Source: Streptomyces xiaopingdaonensis
Lineage (GTDB): Bacteria; Actinomycetota; Actinomycetes; Streptomycetales; Streptomycetaceae
DNA length: 51,203 bases
Direction: 5' to 3'
Assembly: GCF_000262345.1 (NCBI RefSeq)
Contig: NZ_AJTQ01000040.1
Location: 1 to 51,203, forward strand
The notes beneath the pieces were generated by a model, which saw only the letters and a program-made list of their open reading frames with translations, was not told the origin of the DNA and did not search any database. Position numbers and translations under genes: made by a program. Shown piece after piece: positions 26,093 to 34,699 of the stretch (position 1 is the first letter of the stretch; each line of letters begins with the position of its first letter).

Positions 26093-26857
26093 TCAGTCGG
26101 CATCGGCCGGGTCGGCGCCTTCCGGCGAGGCGAACGCGTCGCGCCGTTGGTCCGCGACGCCCGCCAGGTTGAGTTCGAAGGTGAAGCCCTGCTCGAAGCG
26201 GTAGCTGCGGTGGACGTCGACGGGGTCGATGCCGTTGAGCGCTTCCTTGGCCGCGCGGATCACGCGCGGGTCCTTGTGTGCGATTTCGCCCGCCACCCGG
26301 AGCGCGGCCGCGTCGAGCTGCTCGCGCGGCACCGTATCCAGAACCGAGCCGTACGCCTGGAGTTGGGTGGCGGGCACGGTGCGGCCGGTGAAGTACAGCG
26401 TGCGCATGAGGTGTTGGGGGACGAGCCGCGCCAGGTGCGTGGCGGCGCCGAGCGCGCCGCGGTCGACCTCGGGCACCCCGAAGTAGGCGTCCTCCGAGGC
26501 GATCACGGTGTCGCAGTTGCCGACGAGGCCGACGCCGCCGCCGAGGCAGAACCCCTGCACGGCCGCGACGACGGGGACGGGGCACTCGTAGACCGCCTTG
26601 AACGCGCGGTAACAGCCGCGGTTGGCGCCGAGCAGCGCCTCGAACCCGGCCGTCCGCTGCATCTCCTTGATGTCGACCCCGGCATTGAACCCCCGCCCCT
26701 CGGCGCGGAGCACGACCACCCGGCTCCGCTCGCTCCCCGCCTCCGTCACGGCGTCGGCGAGGTCGTGCCAGCCGGCCACGGGGAGGGCGTTCACTGGTGG
26801 ATACGAGACGGTGACGGCGGTGACGCCGTCCTGCCCGGTCGAGGTGGTGACGGTCAT
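26093..26857 (-). CDS. echA20: EchA20-like ring-opening hydrolase (crotonase family)
   Basis: A 254-residue crotonase-fold protein that closely matches mycobacterial EchA20 as I remember it: YPPVNALP near the start, RAEGRGFNAGVDIKEMQRT, NRGCYRAFKAVYEC, GALGAATHLARLVPQHLMR and EQGFTFELNLAGVADQRRDAF at the end. EchA20 hydrolyses a carbon-carbon bond of the indene-type CoA ester and opens steroid ring D. Its presence is strong evidence for the HIP pathway rather than ordinary beta-oxidation. The ATG follows GGAAGTGAG, and operator site 2 lies 19 bp upstream. Confidence 0.9.
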   Translation of the reverse strand: MTVTTSTGQDGVTAVTVSYPPVNALPVAGWHDLADAVTEAGSERSRVVVLRAEGRGFNAGVDIKEMQRTAGFEALLGANRGCYRAFKAVYECPVPVVAAVQGFCLGGGVGLVGNCDTVIASEDAYFGVPEVDRGALGAATHLARLVPQHLMRTLYFTGRTVPATQLQAYGSVLDTVPREQLDAAALRVAGEIAHKDPRVIRAAKEALNGIDPVDVHRSYRFEQGFTFELNLAGVADQRRDAFASPEGADPADAD

Positions 26858-26875
26858 TCTCTCACTTCCTAACCT

Positions 26876-26889
26876 AGCATTTGCTTGTT
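26876..26889. promoter_or_regulatory. KstR2-type operator, site 2
   Basis: AGCATTTGCTTGTT; on the minus strand ACAAGC-N4-GCTAGG. One half-site matches the consensus fully and the other partly. It sits 19 bp before echA20, and the minus-strand TAGGTT that follows could be its -10 box. Confidence 0.6.
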
Positions 26890-26996
26890 AACGTAGCACC
26901 CTGCCCAACACGCCGGAACCACAAGCCGGTTGGCCGTCTTCGGCGTCGGTGGTGCGAAGTCGCCGAGCCTCGTGGGGCGACGGCGAGTTGAGAAGT

Positions 26997-27010
26997 ACCA
27001 AGCGTTTGCT
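26997..27010. promoter_or_regulatory. KstR2-type operator, site 3
   Basis: ACCAAGCGTTTGCT differs from AnCAAGnnCTTGnT at one fixed position (T for C). It precedes the SDR-fadE30 operon by about 50 bp and lies 108 bp from site 2, so two operators serve this divergent promoter region. Confidence 0.75.
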
Positions 27011-27060
27011 TTCCTGTTGTGCGAGAGGTGTGGTGCGCTGTGCGCGTGACACGGACAGCT

Positions 27061-27939
27061 GTGAAGAGCGGTTTCTGCGCGGACCGCGTCGTCGTGGTCA
27101 CGGGCGCCGGGCAGGGCCTGGGACGCGCGCACGCACTGGAGTTCGCCCGCCACGGCGCGCGCCTCGTCCTCAACGACGCCGCGGGGACGGTCGAGGACGT
27201 CGCGGCGGAGATCACCGGGAACGGGGGAGAGGCGGTCGCCGTCACCGCCGACGCCTCCGAGTGGGAGGCGGCGTCCGCGCTCGTCGCCACCGCGGTCGAG
27301 CGGTACGGGCGGATCGACACGCTCGTCAACAACGCGGGGATCAACCGCGACCGCATGCTCGCCACCATGAGCGAGGCCGAGTGGGACGACGTCGTGCGGG
27401 TCAACCTCAAGGGCCACTTCGCACCCCTGCGGCACGCCGTCGAGTGGTGGCGCACCGAGGCCAAGGCCGGCCGCCGGGTGGCGGCGCGCGTCGTCAACAC
27501 CTCTTCCGGCGCCGGGCTGATGGGCAGCGTCGGACAGGGCAACTACGCGGCGAGCAAGGCGGGCATCGCCGCGCTCACCCAGGTCGCCGCCGCGGAGTTG
27601 GCGCGGTACGGCGTCGTCGTCAACGCCATCGCACCCTCGGCCCGCACGCCCATGACCGAGACGGTCTTCGCCGAGCGGATGGCGGCCCCGGCCTCCGGGT
27701 TCGACGCCATGGACCCGTCGAACGTCTCGGGGCTCGTCGTCTGGCTCGGCAGCGACGCCGCACGCGAGGTCACAGGGCGCGTCTTCGAGGTGGAGGGCGG
27801 CTCCGTCTCGCTCGCCGACGGCTGGCGCCACGGACCACCGGCGGAGCGGGGGCGCCGCTGGGAGCCAGAGGAACTCTTCCCCGTCGTAGCCGGGTTGCTC
27901 GCGGACGCCGAGCCGCCGGCGCCCGTCTACGGGGCATGA
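27061..27939 (+). CDS. Short-chain dehydrogenase, Rv3548c-like
   Basis: A classical SDR of about 292 residues with VVVTGAGQGLGRAHA, LVNNAGINRDRML and YAASK. The early QGLGRAHALEF and LVLND motifs and the extra C-terminal tail (LADGWRHGP, then EELFPVVAGLL) resemble Rv3548c of the mycobacterial KstR2 regulon and hydroxyacyl-CoA dehydrogenases of the peroxisomal type. The start is uncertain: several in-frame GTGs lie between 27019 and 27061, and I chose 27061 because it begins near the fold and keeps the operator upstream. The stop overlaps the fadE30-like ATG (ATGA), so the two are coupled. Confidence 0.83.
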   Translation: MKSGFCADRVVVVTGAGQGLGRAHALEFARHGARLVLNDAAGTVEDVAAEITGNGGEAVAVTADASEWEAASALVATAVERYGRIDTLVNNAGINRDRMLATMSEAEWDDVVRVNLKGHFAPLRHAVEWWRTEAKAGRRVAARVVNTSSGAGLMGSVGQGNYAASKAGIAALTQVAAAELARYGVVVNAIAPSARTPMTETVFAERMAAPASGFDAMDPSNVSGLVVWLGSDAAREVTGRVFEVEGGSVSLADGWRHGPPAERGRRWEPEELFPVVAGLLADAEPPAPVYGA

Positions 27940-29117
27940 CGATGGGCGGCGAGACCGAAGTACCCGAAGCGGGCGAAGAGTTCAGGCTGCGTGTCCGCGG
28001 CTGGCTCGCCGAGCAACTCGGGGGCGAGTTCTCGGATGTCGTGGACACGGGCGGGCCCGGCCACGAGGACGAGGCGCTGGAGCGCCGGCGGGCGTGGGAG
28101 CGACGGCTCGGCTCCGAGGGGTGGATCGGCCTCGGGTGGCCCACCGAGCACGGCGGGGGCGGCGCGTCCCTCGCCCGACAGGTCGTCTTCCACGAGGAGT
28201 ACGCGGCGGCGGGCGGCCCCGGCAGGCTGATGCACATGAGCGAGCAGCTCCTCGGCCCGACGCTGCTCGCCCACGGTTCGGACGACCAGCGCCGCCGGTT
28301 CCTCCCCGGCATCCTCGCCGGAGAGGACCTGTGGTGCCAGGGGTACTCGGAGCCCGGCGCCGGCTCCGACCTCGCGTCCGTGCGCACGCGGGCCGTGCGC
28401 GAGGGGGAGGAGTACGTCCTCACCGGGCAGAAGGTCTGGACGTCCCTGGCGCACCTCGCCGACTGGATCTTCGTCCTCGCCAGGACCGACCCCGACTCGA
28501 CGCGCCACGCGGGCCTCTCCTACCTGCTGGTCCCGCTGGACCAGCCCGGCGTGGAGATTCGTCCCATCCGGCAGCTCACCGGCACGAGCGAGTTCAACGA
28601 GGTCTTCTTCGACGGCGCCCGCACCGCGGCGGCGAACCGGGTGGGCGAGGAGGGGGACGGCTGGCGCGTGGCGATGTCCACGCTCGGGTTCGAGCGCGGC
28701 GTCGCCACGCTCGGGCAACAGATCGGGTTCCGCCGGGAGTTCGACGCGGCGCTCCGCCTCGCTCGCGCCAACGGGGCGTGGGCGGACGCGGAGTTGCGCA
28801 ACCGCCTCGTCCGCGCCTGGGTCCGGCTGCGCGTCATGCGGTACACCGCGCTCGCCTCCCTTCGCAGTTCCGGCGGCGGGGCCTCCGGCCTGGAAGCGTC
28901 GCTCTCCAAGCTCCAATGGGCCGAATGGCACCGTGAGTTGGGCGAGCTCGCCGTGGACGTCGCGGGTACGGAGGCGCTCACCGTGGCGCCGCCGTACGAA
29001 CTGACCGACGAGCAGACGCTCTTCCTGTTCAGCCGTGCCGACACGATCTACGGCGGCTCGAACGAGGTGCAACGCAACATCATCGCCGAGCGATTGCTCG
29101 GTCTGCCCCGCGGCTGA
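27936..29117 (+). CDS. fadE30: Acyl-CoA dehydrogenase, FadE30-like
   Basis: A 393-residue acyl-CoA dehydrogenase. EFRLRVRGWLAEQLGGEF at the N-terminus, LWCQGYSEPGAGSDLASV, KVWTSLAHLADW, HAGLSYLLVPLDQPGVEI, FNEVFFDGART and RADTIYGGSNEVQRN agree with FadE30 as I recall it. FadE30 acts early on the HIP-CoA side chain. It is coupled to the upstream SDR by an ATGA overlap and followed by a second, divergent acyl-CoA dehydrogenase, so it too may work as a heteromer. Confidence 0.89.
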   Translation: MTMGGETEVPEAGEEFRLRVRGWLAEQLGGEFSDVVDTGGPGHEDEALERRRAWERRLGSEGWIGLGWPTEHGGGGASLARQVVFHEEYAAAGGPGRLMHMSEQLLGPTLLAHGSDDQRRRFLPGILAGEDLWCQGYSEPGAGSDLASVRTRAVREGEEYVLTGQKVWTSLAHLADWIFVLARTDPDSTRHAGLSYLLVPLDQPGVEIRPIRQLTGTSEFNEVFFDGARTAAANRVGEEGDGWRVAMSTLGFERGVATLGQQIGFRREFDAALRLARANGAWADAELRNRLVRAWVRLRVMRYTALASLRSSGGGASGLEASLSKLQWAEWHRELGELAVDVAGTEALTVAPPYELTDEQTLFLFSRADTIYGGSNEVQRNIIAERLLGLPRG

Positions 29118-29166
29118 AGCCGGGCGGCGGGCGCGGCGGCACGGCACGAGGGAGAGGAAGCGACCG

Positions 29167-30294
29167 GTGAGCGACGACGTCGAGGACGAAGTACGCGAGG
29201 AGATGCGGAGCACGGTCGCCGCGTTTCTGGACGCCCGCTCCGGCGCGCAGGGACGGCGCTCGGAGATGGCGCAACCGCACGGGTTCGACCGGGCGCTCCA
29301 CGACCGTGCCTGGGACGAACTCGGCCTCGGTGCGCTGCCCGTGCCGGAGAGCCTCGGCGGCCTGGGCCTCGGGTTCCGCGAAGTCGCCACCGTGGTCGAG
29401 GAGTTCGGCCGCCGTCTCACACCGTCGCCGCTGCCGGGGACGCTCGTCACGGCTGTGCTCGTCGCGGAGCGGGTGGCACGGGGCGGCTGCGCGGCGGGCG
29501 AGGAGGTGCTGGAGCGGATGGCGCGGCAGCCGCTCGTCCTCGCCGCGGCGGGGGTGACGCCGGGCGCGGGGGAGTGCCTCGCCGGTGCGGGCGGCGCGCT
29601 GAGCGGGCGGCTGGGTGCGGTCCCCTTCGGGGCGGTGGCGGACGGGTTCCTCGTCGTCGCCGGTACGGGGGACGCGGCGTCGGTGCACTTCGTGCCCGGT
29701 GATGCGCCCGGGGTGGAGCGCACCGAGCGCGCCGCGCTCGACCACACGCGGCGCCTCGCCGACATCGCGTTCGCCGACGTACCCGCCACGCCGCTCTCGC
29801 CGCCGGACGACGGCGGCGCTCTCGCGGCCCGCCTGCGTGCGCTCGTCCGGGTCTCCCTCGCCGCCGAGTCCGTCGCCGCGGCGCGCACCTGCCTCGACAT
29901 GACCGTCGAACACCTCACGCTGCGGCGGCAGTTCGGCAGGCCGCTGGGATCGTTCCAGGCGCTCAAGCATCGCTGCGCCGACCTCGCGCTCGCCGTCCAC
30001 GGGGCACGCGCCGCCGTCGACTACGCGGTCCGGTTCGCCGCCTCGGCACCGCACCCGGGCGAGGTCGACGAACTCGGCGACGGTGTGGGGAGCGTGGCGG
30101 CGCTCGCGAAGTCGATGGCCGCCGACACGTTCATGGACGTCGCGGCCGAGGCGCTCCAGCTCCATGGCGGCGTCGGCTTCACCTACGAGCACGACCTCCA
30201 CCTCTACCTCAAGCGGGCCAAGTCGGCCCAGCTCCTCGCCGGTTCGGGCCCCGCACTGCGGCGCGAACTCGCCGACCGCCTCGCGGACGCGTGA
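29167..30294 (+). CDS. Divergent acyl-CoA dehydrogenase subunit
   Basis: A 375-residue acyl-CoA dehydrogenase-fold protein. The N-terminal half is poorly conserved, and the middle domain lacks the usual SEPxAGSD FAD loop. The C-terminal domain is clear (LRRQFGRPLGSFQALKHRCADLA, HGGVGFTYEHDLHLYLKRA). Proteins of this kind are the partner subunits of heteromeric steroid acyl-CoA dehydrogenases. GTG 29167 is chosen from start of homology; ribosome site GAGAGGAAG. It follows fadE30 by 49 bp and may be the FadE33/FadE32-type partner of FadE30 here. Confidence 0.84.
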   Translation: MSDDVEDEVREEMRSTVAAFLDARSGAQGRRSEMAQPHGFDRALHDRAWDELGLGALPVPESLGGLGLGFREVATVVEEFGRRLTPSPLPGTLVTAVLVAERVARGGCAAGEEVLERMARQPLVLAAAGVTPGAGECLAGAGGALSGRLGAVPFGAVADGFLVVAGTGDAASVHFVPGDAPGVERTERAALDHTRRLADIAFADVPATPLSPPDDGGALAARLRALVRVSLAAESVAAARTCLDMTVEHLTLRRQFGRPLGSFQALKHRCADLALAVHGARAAVDYAVRFAASAPHPGEVDELGDGVGSVAALAKSMAADTFMDVAAEALQLHGGVGFTYEHDLHLYLKRAKSAQLLAGSGPALRRELADRLADA

Positions 30295-30310
30295 ACGGCC
30301 CGCTCTGCAA

Positions 30311-30336
30311 CGGCGGTTGGGGCGCGCTGACCGCCG
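30311..30336. terminator. Hairpin between converging acyl-CoA dehydrogenase and hydratase genes
   Basis: CGGCGGT at 30311-30317 pairs with ACCGCCG at 30330-30336 around a 12-nt loop, in the 75-bp gap between two converging operons. The stem is short, so the call is tentative. Confidence 0.4.
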
Positions 30337-30369
30337 GAGGCCACCGGCGCGGAGGCCGTGCGGGCCGGG

Positions 30370-31128
30370 TCACACGTCCCTGAACCGCGGCCGTCGCCTC
30401 TCCCTGAAGGCCGCAAGCCCCTCGGCTGCGTCCTCGCCCTCCATGAGCTCCTCGGTGCGCTTCCGTGCGAGACGGTGGAGTTGCGAGGGCTCCTGCCAGA
30501 GGGCGCGGTAGGCGAGTTCCTTGCTCGCCCGCACGCCGGCGGGCGAGTGCGAGCTGATTCGTCGCGCCAACTCCATGGCCACCGGCAGGACTTCGTCGGC
30601 AGGGAGGACGCGGTTGACGAGTCCCACGTCGAAGGCGCGGGCGGCGTCGACACGTTCGGCGGTGAGCATGAGTTCCAGCGCGATGCCGAAGGGGACGAGG
30701 CGGCCGAGCTCCACGCCCCCCTCGGTCGCGGCGAAGCCGAGCGACACCTCGGGGAGCGCGAAGACGGCGTGCTCCGCCGCGATGCGCAGGTCGCAGGCGA
30801 GCGCCAGCTCCAGGCCGCCGCCGACGGCCGCCCCGTTGAGCGCGGCGACCACCGGGAGCGGGTACCCGGAGCGCAGCCGCGCGAGCGGTGAGGTGTCCGG
30901 GTCGGGGAGGCCGCTTCCCGCGGCGTCGGCGAGGTCGAGGCCTGCGCAGAAGGAACGCTCGCCCGCTCCGGTCAGCACGACGCAGCGGATGCCGCTGCCC
31001 GGAGCGGCCGCTCGGTCGAGGGCTTCCGCGACGGCGTGGAGCGCCTGCTGGTCGAGCGCGTTGCGTACCTTCGGACGGTCGAGCGTCACCAGGGACACCG
31101 CACCGAACTGCTCCTGACGGACGGGCAT
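30370..31128 (-). CDS. Enoyl-CoA hydratase/isomerase
   Basis: A 252-residue crotonase. Oxyanion-hole segments are ERSFCAGLDLAD and NGAAVGGGLELALACD; an acidic residue is kept in ALPEVSLGFAATEGG, so genuine hydratase or isomerase activity is plausible. The start ATG 31126-31128 follows an ideal GGGGAGG. It is a separate unit behind operator site 4, converging on the fadE30 operon, and probably hydrates an enoyl-CoA intermediate of the ring-degradation pathway. Confidence 0.87.
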   Translation of the reverse strand: MPVRQEQFGAVSLVTLDRPKVRNALDQQALHAVAEALDRAAAPGSGIRCVVLTGAGERSFCAGLDLADAAGSGLPDPDTSPLARLRSGYPLPVVAALNGAAVGGGLELALACDLRIAAEHAVFALPEVSLGFAATEGGVELGRLVPFGIALELMLTAERVDAARAFDVGLVNRVLPADEVLPVAMELARRISSHSPAGVRASKELAYRALWQEPSQLHRLARKRTEELMEGEDAAEGLAAFRERRRPRFRDV

Positions 31129-31195
31129 CAGCCGCCTCCCCTTCCGGTGTGTACCGCGCGGACGTTCCTACGGCCGCGAGCGTGACGAAGCGTCC

Positions 31196-31209
31196 ACCAA
31201 GCGTTTGCT
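31196..31209. promoter_or_regulatory. KstR2-type operator, site 4
   Basis: ACCAAGCGTTTGCT is identical to site 3. It lies 67 bp before the minus-strand hydratase gene and 86 bp past the stop of the frameshifted SDR gene. Confidence 0.75.
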
Positions 31210-31294
31210 GCGAACGAGAAGTGCTGCGGGCGGCGCCCCGTCCGCGGCGCGGAGGCGTCCCCCGCTTTCGACTCCGTCGTGAAGTAGGCGCTCA

Positions 31295-32124
31295 TCAGGC
31301 TTCGTTGGGCATGTTGGTCCAGCCCCTGCGGTCCGCGCGCCCGTACCAGCCCGAGGCGGCGAGGGTGCCGCCGTCGACGGGAACGGTGTGCCCCGTGACG
31401 TACCGCGCCTGATCGGAGGCGAGGAAAGCGACGACCTCGGCGCACTCCTCGGGAGCGCCGAACCTTCCCAGCGGTGTCCAGGTCCGCAGCCGTTCCGGAT
31501 CGCGCCCCTGAGCATCGCGGCCGCCGGCGTCTGCGGGGTGTCCGCGAGGTCGGGTGCGACGGCGTTGACGCGCACGCCGTACTGCCCGACCTCGACGGCG
31601 AGGCTCCTCGTGAAGGCGGAGACACCGGCGTTGAACGCCGAGTACGGGGCGTGGGCCGGAATGCCGCGGAAGGCTTCCACCGTCGAGTTGTTGACGATCG
31701 CGCCCGAGCGGTGCTCGACCATCGCGGGAAGGAGCGCGTGCGTGAGCGTCAGCACGTGGCGGAGGTTGAGCTCGTAGAGCCGCTGCCACTGCTCGGGAGT
31801 CGAGTGGAGGAAGGTGCGGGAGGCCGGACGGAAGTCGCCCACGTTGTTGACGAGGACGTCGACGTGCCCTTCGCCGACGGAGAGCGCGACCTCGGCGACC
31901 TCGGCGACGACGGCGTCCTGCGTGATGTCGCCGAGTACGGTGACGCAGCGGCCGCCCGCATCGGTGATCTCGCGCGAGGCCGCGCTCGCCGCCTCGGCCC
32001 CGGTGTCGTTGAGGACGACCGTGTCACCTCCACGGCCGAGGAGGCGGCTCACCGCGCCGCCGATACCGCGCGCCCCTCCTGTCACCACGCAGACGCGCGG
32101 CCTGCCGTGCGCTTGCTCGTTCAT
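31295..32124 (-). pseudogene. Short-chain dehydrogenase with a frameshift
   Basis: Two reading frames together make one SDR of about 276 residues. The first, from ATG 32124, carries [35 protein letters not shown] and the active-site region (YSAFN, where YxxxK would end in Lys but has Asn). It runs to about 31490. The second ends at 31295 and carries [19 protein letters not shown] and the terminal [13 protein letters not shown]. Joining them needs a one-base insertion near 31488-31500, so the DNA has an apparent one-base deletion. A true pseudogene or a sequencing error are both possible. The start has a good GGAGG, and the gene is coupled to the SnoaL-like gene by ATGA. Confidence 0.75.
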
Positions 32125-32651
32125 GGCGTCCCTCCGTTCTCCGTCGCCGACCCCTCGACGTCGGCCGGTCCTTCGTCCTCCTCGGCGCGCCACAGGCGGG
32201 GCGAGCGCGTCTCTATCCAGTCGATCCGGACCTCCCGGCGGGTGATCCGCCAACCCTCCTCCTCGCGGAGGTAGTTGTCGGTGTACTGGAGCTGCCAGAC
32301 GAGATCGGTGAGCGCGCCGGACGTGCGCCTCCGCAGATGGTGTGCCGTGCACAGGACCCGGCCGGCTGCCCGTGCTCCGGCGTCCGACGAGCTCTGGGCG
32401 TTGAAGAGTTCGCCCTGCACCGTGTGGCGGGTGAGGGGAAAGGCCGCGGCTTCACGCAGCGCCGAGACGATCTCGGCGCGGCCGGTGCGGGTCACCTCAG
32501 GGGCCAGCCGTGCCGGGGGAGCGGGGAGGGCCAGGGTGGCGTCCCGAGTGAAGAGCGCGGCGGCTTCCTCCACGCGGCGGTCGTCCACGTAAGCGGCGTA
32601 CCGGGCGACCAGGTCGGCGAGGTCGAGCCGGTCCGCTGGTGCGAGGCTCAC
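32121..32651 (-). CDS. SnoaL/NTF2-like protein
   Basis: A 176-residue protein with the cone-shaped NTF2-like fold as judged by pattern: DLADLVARYAAYVDDRRVEEAAALFTRDA at the start, a middle TRHTVQGELFN strand, and YTDNYLREEEGWRITRREV. The family covers ketosteroid isomerases, dehydratases, ring-hydroxylating dioxygenase beta subunits and noncatalytic proteins, so function is open; in this regulon an isomerase or lyase role on a cyclic ketone is reasonable. GTG 32649-32651 overlaps the LLM-gene stop, and its own stop overlaps the SDR start, giving a tightly coupled three-gene operon. Confidence 0.8.
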   Translation of the reverse strand: MSLAPADRLDLADLVARYAAYVDDRRVEEAAALFTRDATLALPAPPARLAPEVTRTGRAEIVSALREAAAFPLTRHTVQGELFNAQSSSDAGARAAGRVLCTAHHLRRRTSGALTDLVWQLQYTDNYLREEEGWRITRREVRIDWIETRSPRLWRAEEDEGPADVEGSATENGGTP

Positions 32652-33538
32652 GCCAGCCCCAACCGGTCCGCGCATGCCGAGAGTTCGTCCTTGGCTCGCG
32701 AGAGGTTGCCGGTGGGCTCCGGTTGCAGGGTGAGGCGCGAGGCGCCGCGCGCCGCGAGTGATGCCGCTTTCCCAAGGGTGATTCGCGATACCTGGTGGCC
32801 GAGGGTCAACTCCAGAGTGGAAGGGTCGCGGCCGGCCCCCTCCGCCTCCTCGTGCATCACCGAGACGAGCCGCTCGAGCCGGTCGCCCGCGACGCCGAGC
32901 GGTTGCAGCCCGTCGCCTCGGCGGCCGGCGCGGCGGGCGGCGGCGAGGCTGTGTCCGCCGATGTGCAGCGGTACGCTGCGGCCGTTCGCCGGCTTGGGGT
33001 AGCTCATGCCGCCCTCGAAGGAGAAGAACTCGCCGTGGTGGTCCACGCCTTCGGGGGAGCGGTCGGCCCAGAGGGCGCGCACCACGTCGAGCTGCTCGTC
33101 GGCCCGGCGGCCGCGGGAGGCGAACTCGGCACCGCACGCCTCCACTTCCTCCTTCATCCAGCCGACGCCGACGCAGATCCGCAGCCGGCCGCGGGAGAGC
33201 GCGTCGATCGTCGCCAGGCGCTTGGCCAGGACGACCGGGTGGTGGTTGGGCAGGACCAACACACCTGTGGCGAGGCCGAGTCGGGTGGTCCGGGCGGCGA
33301 GGAAGGAGAGGAGGTCGAGCGGGTCGGGGATGACGCAGTCGTCGGCGAGTTCCATGCGGCCCGACGAGGCGTACGGGTAGACGCTGGAGTACCGGCTGAC
33401 GACGAGGGCGTGCTCGACGACGGAGAGCGACTCGAAGCCGCACGCCTCCACGTGCTCGGCATATTCCGCTATCCACTCCGGGTCGGCCGTGACCGACGCC
33501 GACACGGGGGCGATGACTGAGTACTTCATGGCGGCCAT
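32648..33538 (-). CDS. LLM-class F420-dependent oxidoreductase
   Basis: A 296-residue luciferase-like TIM-barrel protein. The segments GFESLSVVEHA, RTTRLGLATGVLVLPNHHPVVLAK and LSRGRLRICVGVGWMKEE, followed by VPLHIGGHS, are typical of the actinobacterial F420-dependent subgroup. It should oxidise or reduce a substrate with coenzyme F420 (or FMN in some members). ATG 33536-33538 follows GAAGG at the right distance. It heads the LLM-SnoaL-SDR operon, 16 bp behind operator site 5. LLM proteins occur in steroid regulons of mycobacteria, but its reaction here is unknown. Confidence 0.86.
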   Translation of the reverse strand: MAAMKYSVIAPVSASVTADPEWIAEYAEHVEACGFESLSVVEHALVVSRYSSVYPYASSGRMELADDCVIPDPLDLLSFLAARTTRLGLATGVLVLPNHHPVVLAKRLATIDALSRGRLRICVGVGWMKEEVEACGAEFASRGRRADEQLDVVRALWADRSPEGVDHHGEFFSFEGGMSYPKPANGRSVPLHIGGHSLAAARRAGRRGDGLQPLGVAGDRLERLVSVMHEEAEGAGRDPSTLELTLGHQVSRITLGKAASLAARGASRLTLQPEPTGNLSRAKDELSACADRLGLA

Positions 33539-33554
33539 CGTAGCCTTCTAACCT

Positions 33555-33568
33555 AGCGTTTGGTTGGT
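33555..33568. promoter_or_regulatory. KstR2-type operator, site 5 (degenerate)
   Basis: The core at 33555-33568, within CCTAGC-N4-GGTTGG, is a weaker version of the CCAAGC-N4-GCTWGG pattern. It sits in the 78-bp gap between the divergent LLM and SDR genes. Confidence 0.5.
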
Positions 33569-33616
33569 TGCTCGGTTAGGATTTTCGCCCGACACGCCGT
33601 GCAGCTAGGAGGGTCC

Positions 33617-34381
33617 GTGCCGCCAACTCTTGACCTGTCGGAAAAGGTCGTGCTGGTCACCGGTGGGGCGCGGGGCGTAGGGGCCGGGATCGTCGACGTC
33701 TTCCGCGAGGCGGGGGCGAGCGTCGAGATCTGCGGACGAAGTTCCGAGCCCGAGCGGTTGCCAGGGGGCGTCACCTACCGCTCCGTAGACGTCCGTGACG
33801 AGGAGCAGGCGGCCTCCTGGATCGCCGACGTCGCCGAGCGGCGCGGCCGGATCGACGTCCTGGTCAACAATGCGGGCGGCGCTCCGTTCGCCCACTTCGC
33901 CGGGGCGTCCCCGCGCTTCCACCGCAAGATCACCGAACTCAATCTGCTCGCCCCGGCGTTCGTCGCACACGCCGCCTTCCCCGTGATGGCGGAGTCCGCC
34001 CTCGACGGGGTCGTGCTCAACGTCACCTCCATCAGCGCGCGCCGGGCGAGCCCGGGTACCGCCGTCTACGGCGCGGCCAAGGCCGGTCTCGAAAGCCTCA
34101 CCCGCAGCCTCGCCGTCGAGTGGGCGCCCAAAGTCCGGGTGAACGCGGTGAGTTCGGGGCTCGTCGCCACACCGGGCGCCACCGGCCACTACGGCGACGA
34201 GGAGGCGACCGCCCGCATCGCCGCGACGATCCCGCGAGGCGTCTTCGCCACACCCCGGGACATCGGAGCCGCCTGCCTGATGCTCGCCTCCGAGTACGCC
34301 GCGCACATCACGGGGGCCGTGCTCAACGTCGACGGGGGCGGCGAATGGCCGGCCTTCCTCGCGCAGGCGGACGAGGGGTGA
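33617..34381 (+). CDS. Short-chain dehydrogenase/reductase
   Basis: A 254-residue classical SDR: VLVTGGARGVGAGI as the cofactor loop, VLVNNAGG, the catalytic YGAAK and VLNVDGGGEWP near the end. GTG 33617 follows AGGAGGG, which fixes the start. It is divergent from the LLM operon and shares operator site 5. It is one of five SDRs in the regulon and cannot be assigned to a particular hydroxyacyl or keto step by eye; Rv3549c-like function is one option. Confidence 0.86.
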   Translation: MPPTLDLSEKVVLVTGGARGVGAGIVDVFREAGASVEICGRSSEPERLPGGVTYRSVDVRDEEQAASWIADVAERRGRIDVLVNNAGGAPFAHFAGASPRFHRKITELNLLAPAFVAHAAFPVMAESALDGVVLNVTSISARRASPGTAVYGAAKAGLESLTRSLAVEWAPKVRVNAVSSGLVATPGATGHYGDEEATARIAATIPRGVFATPRDIGAACLMLASEYAAHITGAVLNVDGGGEWPAFLAQADEG

Positions 34382-34699
34382 GAGATCGCCGGGGAGCGGC
34401 TGCCGCATGCGGGCCGCAGCGGGCTCCGCGCACGAACCGACCGCGGATGCAGTTCGGTCGGCGTATACGGAGCCGCGGCAGGAAAGTGCGTTCCGCTGCC
34501 CCGGCCGACGCGCGGCGGCGCCGGCCCGCGGACCGCACCGGCGACGGCCGGGCCGCCCAACGCCGCGGACCAGCAACCGCGTCGGGCAACGGCGCACGCG
34601 AAGCCGCCACGTACTCCGCCGCCCGGCAACCCGTTTCCTGCGGGGCCGACCCGTCCCCGACCACCGGCTCGGCGTCCGCGAACGTGCCGGCCACGCTCC
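34382..34699. other. Intergenic region between converging genes
   Basis: About 318 bases between the SDR and FadD3-like stops. There are GC-rich inverted repeats just after the SDR stop (34395-34430) but no perfect long stem, and no supported gene on either strand. Confidence 0.4.

Noticed and set aside
27019..27060. Earlier GTG starts for the Rv3548c-like SDR
   Set aside because: They would start within a few bases of the operator and add residues unlike the conserved N-terminus; start at 27061 preferred though not certain.
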